A model generated the notes under the pieces. That model worked only from the letters and a program-made list of their open reading frames with translations, was not told the DNA's origin and made no database searches. This document shows, piece by piece, positions 61,614-64,000 of a stretch of 64,000 nt of DNA. Position 1 is the first letter of the stretch. Every line of letters starts with the position of its first letter. The stretch is from Acidobacteriota bacterium (GTDB taxonomy: Bacteria > Acidobacteriota > Terriglobia > UBA7540). The translations under genes and the position numbers were made by a program. The stretch lies in contig JAKCCV010000008.1 in the NCBI GenBank assembly GCA_021838785.1, positions 62,001 to 126,000 of the forward strand. Direction: 5' to 3'.

Positions 61614-63977
61614 TCAGTCTAGCACGGCGCGCCGCCGCCCGACCATTGATTCCGGTCTGAAATCCCCATTCACCAGCTCGTGAAGAGAACAGGACACTTT
61701 TTCAATCTGCGCGGGAGTGATTCGGTTGAAAAAAGGGAGGGCGATGACGCGTTGCGACACCGATTCGGTGATCGGCAGATGCTGGCGCTTTTCTGCGCGA
61801 TAAATCGCCGAGAGATGGATCGGGGCAAAGTAACGGCCGCACGCCACGCCTCGGGCTTGCATTTGGTGAATGATGCGGTCGCGCTGCGATGCCGTAAAGC
61901 CCTCCTTGAGGCGAATGACATACGCAAACCAACTGATGCGCTGCCGCGGTAAATTAAGCGGCGGAAGCTCGATTTCTGCAACTGACGAGAGTCGCCGGTG
62001 ATAGTCACGGGCCACTTCCTCCCGGCGCGCGAGAATGGATTCAATGCGTGCCATTTGAGCGAGGCCGAGCGCGCAGTGCAATTCCGAAAGCCGGTAGTTG
62101 TACCCCACCTCAGACGGCTCGGCCCAAGCGCCCGGCGCGCTGCGACCCTGGTTGCGCAGGGAACGCACGCGTGCCGCAAGCCGGGCATTTTGCGTCACGA
62201 CCATTCCTCCTTCGGCCGTGGTAATCTGCTTGTTGGGATAAAAAGCAAAGATTCCCACGTCGCCAAGCGTTCCGACCTTCGCTCCGTGCCACTCCGCCCC
62301 CAGCGCCTCACAGGCATCCTCAATCAAAAACAGGTTCCGGCGTCGGGCGATCGCGAGCAGCTTGTTCATGGCAGCAGGAACCCCGAAACCATGGACCGCC
62401 AGGATGGCGCGGGTCCGTGGAGTGACGGCCGCCTCAACGCTCTCGGGCGCTAGATTGAGGGTCGCTGGATCAACGTCGGCGAAAACAGGCGTAATTCGCT
62501 CGTAACGAAGAACGTGGGCGGCGGCGATAAACGTGAAGGAGGGAAGAATTACTTCATCGCCTTCCTTCAGGTCCAGCGCGCGCACTGCGAGATGCAAGCC
62601 CGCCGTTCCGGAGCTGACACCGACAGCGTGCTTGGCGCCGGTGTAATGGGCGACAGCGGATTCAAAAGCTTCCAACTGAGGGCCGAGGCTCAGTCGGCCG
62701 CTCCGGAGCACTGCGCTGACGGCCGAAATCTCCGGTTCGCCGATTTCCGGCGCCGAGAGCGGGATGTTGATTCTCTCTTTCGGCCGCGTTGGGGCGCGGA
62801 ATGCGGCCGGCTCCGAACTCACGGAATAAGCTCGCTTCAGAAGGAGCTTTGGCCCAAGGGGGACGGAGGTCAGCACTTCCGTGATGGTTTCCGAGGCGCG
62901 CCCGTCGCCATAGGGATTCGTCATGCCTCGGAGAGATTTTCGGAACGCCTCGCTGCGTGCTACCGCAACGGCGGCAAGAATCGCGGACGGCTCGGCGGCA
63001 GCGTCGAGGATGTTGCGGGCCCGCTCGCGTCCCTGCTGCCGCATGCCGATGTTCACCGCCGGAAGCGCCAACGACGGAGTTTCCATGATGCCGCTGCTCG
63101 AATTACCGAGGAAATACGCGGCCTGGCGGAGAAGGCTCCAGTAAGTGACCGCATCCAAATTGACGAAGACCTGTCCCTTGCCGCGCGACGTCACGAAAGC
63201 CCGCGTGCGCTCAATCAGAGCCCGGCTGCCTGCGTCCGCATTGGGGTAACAGAACAGTAGCTGCTCGTCCAGTTTCTCCAGGGCGGCAAAGATCGCGGCC
63301 GTCTCCTGAAGCGTGTCCGCGGCAAGCGTGACCGGATGGTAGGCCACCACAGCGGTTGGCATGTCCAGGCGGATCGCCAGTTTTCGCTCAAGCTGCCGGC
63401 GGGTCAAAAGCTCCGACTTCCGCAGATGGTCGAGCGATGGCGCGCCCGCGCGATGAACACGCCAGGGTTCTTCGCCCATGGCGATGACGCGGTCGCGCGA
63501 GGCCCATGTGGAGGTAAAGTGGACGTGCGCCATTTTCGTGATGGCGTTCCGCACGGCGTCGTCAATCGCGCCTTCGCTGATTTCTCCTCCCTCGATGTGG
63601 GCGATGGGAATGCGCAGGGCAAGCGCCACGGAAGCCGGCGCCAGCATCTCATAGCGGTCGGCGATCAGCAGAAGAATATCCGGACGAAGAACGCTCAAAT
63701 AGTCGGCCAAGCCCAACGTCGCGACGCCGATCGCTTTAGCCATGCCCACGTCCGTGTCAGAGCTAAGGAGGCACTCGATGCGCGCCTCAATGGGAAAACC
63801 GTCCGTTTCGATTTCCCGAATCGTCCGGCCGAATTCGGGCGACAGATGCGCTCCGAGGACCAGCAGTCTCAAGTCAACGCGCGGATGCGAGCCCAGGGCG
63901 CGCAGCGGCCAGTAAAGATGGCTGTAGTCCGCCCGTGATGTTGTGATGACGGCGATTTTACGGCGTGACTCAGTCAT
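61614..63977 (-). CDS. Fused UDP-GlcNAc-type 2-epimerase and DegT aminotransferase
   Basis: A 787-residue fusion. Residues 1-370 match the hydrolysing 2-epimerases of NeuC/LegG type: TTSRADYSHLYWPLRAL, ADRYEMLAPA, HIEGGEISEG and NSSSGIMETPSL. A linker of about 30 residues leads to a DegT/DnrJ/EryC1/StrS aminotransferase (about 402-775) with NIPLSAPEIGEPEI, VSSGTAGLHLAVRAL and the PLP Lys583 in FYPNKQITTAEGGM. This pairing fits synthesis of legionaminic or another nonulosonic acid, or of an aminosugar for surface glycans, but other pathway genes would lie past the right edge. The ATG at 63977 leaves only 23 bases of upstream sequence. Confidence 0.9.
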   Translation of the reverse strand: MTESRRKIAVITTSRADYSHLYWPLRALGSHPRVDLRLLVLGAHLSPEFGRTIREIETDGFPIEARIECLLSSDTDVGMAKAIGVATLGLADYLSVLRPDILLLIADRYEMLAPASVALALRIPIAHIEGGEISEGAIDDAVRNAITKMAHVHFTSTWASRDRVIAMGEEPWRVHRAGAPSLDHLRKSELLTRRQLERKLAIRLDMPTAVVAYHPVTLAADTLQETAAIFAALEKLDEQLLFCYPNADAGSRALIERTRAFVTSRGKGQVFVNLDAVTYWSLLRQAAYFLGNSSSGIMETPSLALPAVNIGMRQQGRERARNILDAAAEPSAILAAVAVARSEAFRKSLRGMTNPYGDGRASETITEVLTSVPLGPKLLLKRAYSVSSEPAAFRAPTRPKERINIPLSAPEIGEPEISAVSAVLRSGRLSLGPQLEAFESAVAHYTGAKHAVGVSSGTAGLHLAVRALDLKEGDEVILPSFTFIAAAHVLRYERITPVFADVDPATLNLAPESVEAAVTPRTRAILAVHGFGVPAAMNKLLAIARRRNLFLIEDACEALGAEWHGAKVGTLGDVGIFAFYPNKQITTAEGGMVVTQNARLAARVRSLRNQGRSAPGAWAEPSEVGYNYRLSELHCALGLAQMARIESILARREEVARDYHRRLSSVAEIELPPLNLPRQRISWFAYVIRLKEGFTASQRDRIIHQMQARGVACGRYFAPIHLSAIYRAEKRQHLPITESVSQRVIALPFFNRITPAQIEKVSCSLHELVNGDFRPESMVGRRRAVLD

Positions 63978-64000
63978 GGGGGGTTGCGGCTGGGGCGACG

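Noticed and set aside
1-64000. tRNA, rRNA, CRISPR arrays, insertion sequences or prophage
   Set aside because: I looked for T-arm-like GGTTCGA boxes, repeat-spacer periodicity, transposase and integrase motifs and found none.

Overview
This 64 kb window looks like the chromosome of an Acidobacteriota bacterium, probably uncultured. I infer this from gene content: two GH3 glycosidases, a GH172 (DUF2961) enzyme, DUF2393-like lipoproteins, a single-half ArsA-like ATPase with an HSP20-like tail, a two-subunit-type methylmalonyl-CoA mutase and a UvrC-like truncated protein. Most genes are housekeeping or catabolic. I see no insertion sequence, prophage, integrase, CRISPR array, tRNA or rRNA.

Layout. 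1-2.9 kb: an OmpR/histidine-kinase pair (kinase cut by the left edge), an anti-sigma zinc-finger protein and a lipoprotein. 2.9-9.8 kb: a GH3 beta-glucosidase, a YfcE-type phosphoesterase, a DUF2393-like lipoprotein and a tldD-tldE pair. 10.1-16.2 kb: a PDZ/multi-TM histidine kinase with its sigma54 activator, a CPBP protease and an unnamed conserved protein. 16.2-23.4 kb: uvrA, a mutase large subunit, a UvrC-like protein and a peroxiredoxin-like gene whose catalytic Cys codon is UGA (predicted selenoprotein). 23.6-29.7 kb: a sugar-acid locus on the minus strand (iolB, larA-like, MFS, Tat-exported GH3). 29.9-31.6 kb: pyruvoyl arginine decarboxylase and a deoxyhypusine-synthase-like enzyme. 31.8-34.6 kb: arsR-arsM-acr3-arsC, translationally coupled. 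34.8-40.5 kb: envelope proteins, a YibQ-like deacetylase, an S41 protease homologue lacking both catalytic residues, and the ArsA-like ATPase. 40.7-44.1 kb: pdhA-pdhB-pdhC. 44.3-49.0 kb: UPF0047, HicB/HicA, GH172, an rRNA/tRNA methyltransferase and rarA. 49.1-56.5 kb: a his operon (leader, hisI, G, LOG-family gene, hisD, C, B, H, F, A). 56.7-64 kb: ETF-QO, a methyltransferase, an acyltransferase, coaE, folD and a fused hydrolysing epimerase/aminotransferase.

The most notable signals are: (1) the UGA-for-Cys peroxiredoxin with a SECIS-like hairpin just downstream and an 11-bp perfect inverted repeat burying its start codon; (2) a his attenuator with a consensus promoter, a 23-codon leader with three clustered His codons, a 10-bp antiterminator and a competing 10-bp terminator; (3) an S41 protease with Ser to Gly and Lys to Val at the exact dyad spacing; (4) a short leader before the arginine decarboxylase operon with mutually exclusive hairpins; and (5) a one-ORF fusion of two enzymes of nonulosonate-type sugar synthesis. 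Several promoters place the transcription start at or within a few bases of the start codon, so leaderless or near-leaderless mRNAs seem common here.

All functional calls come from reading motifs and remembered family features. No database search was run, so family names without a clear motif are given with lower confidence.
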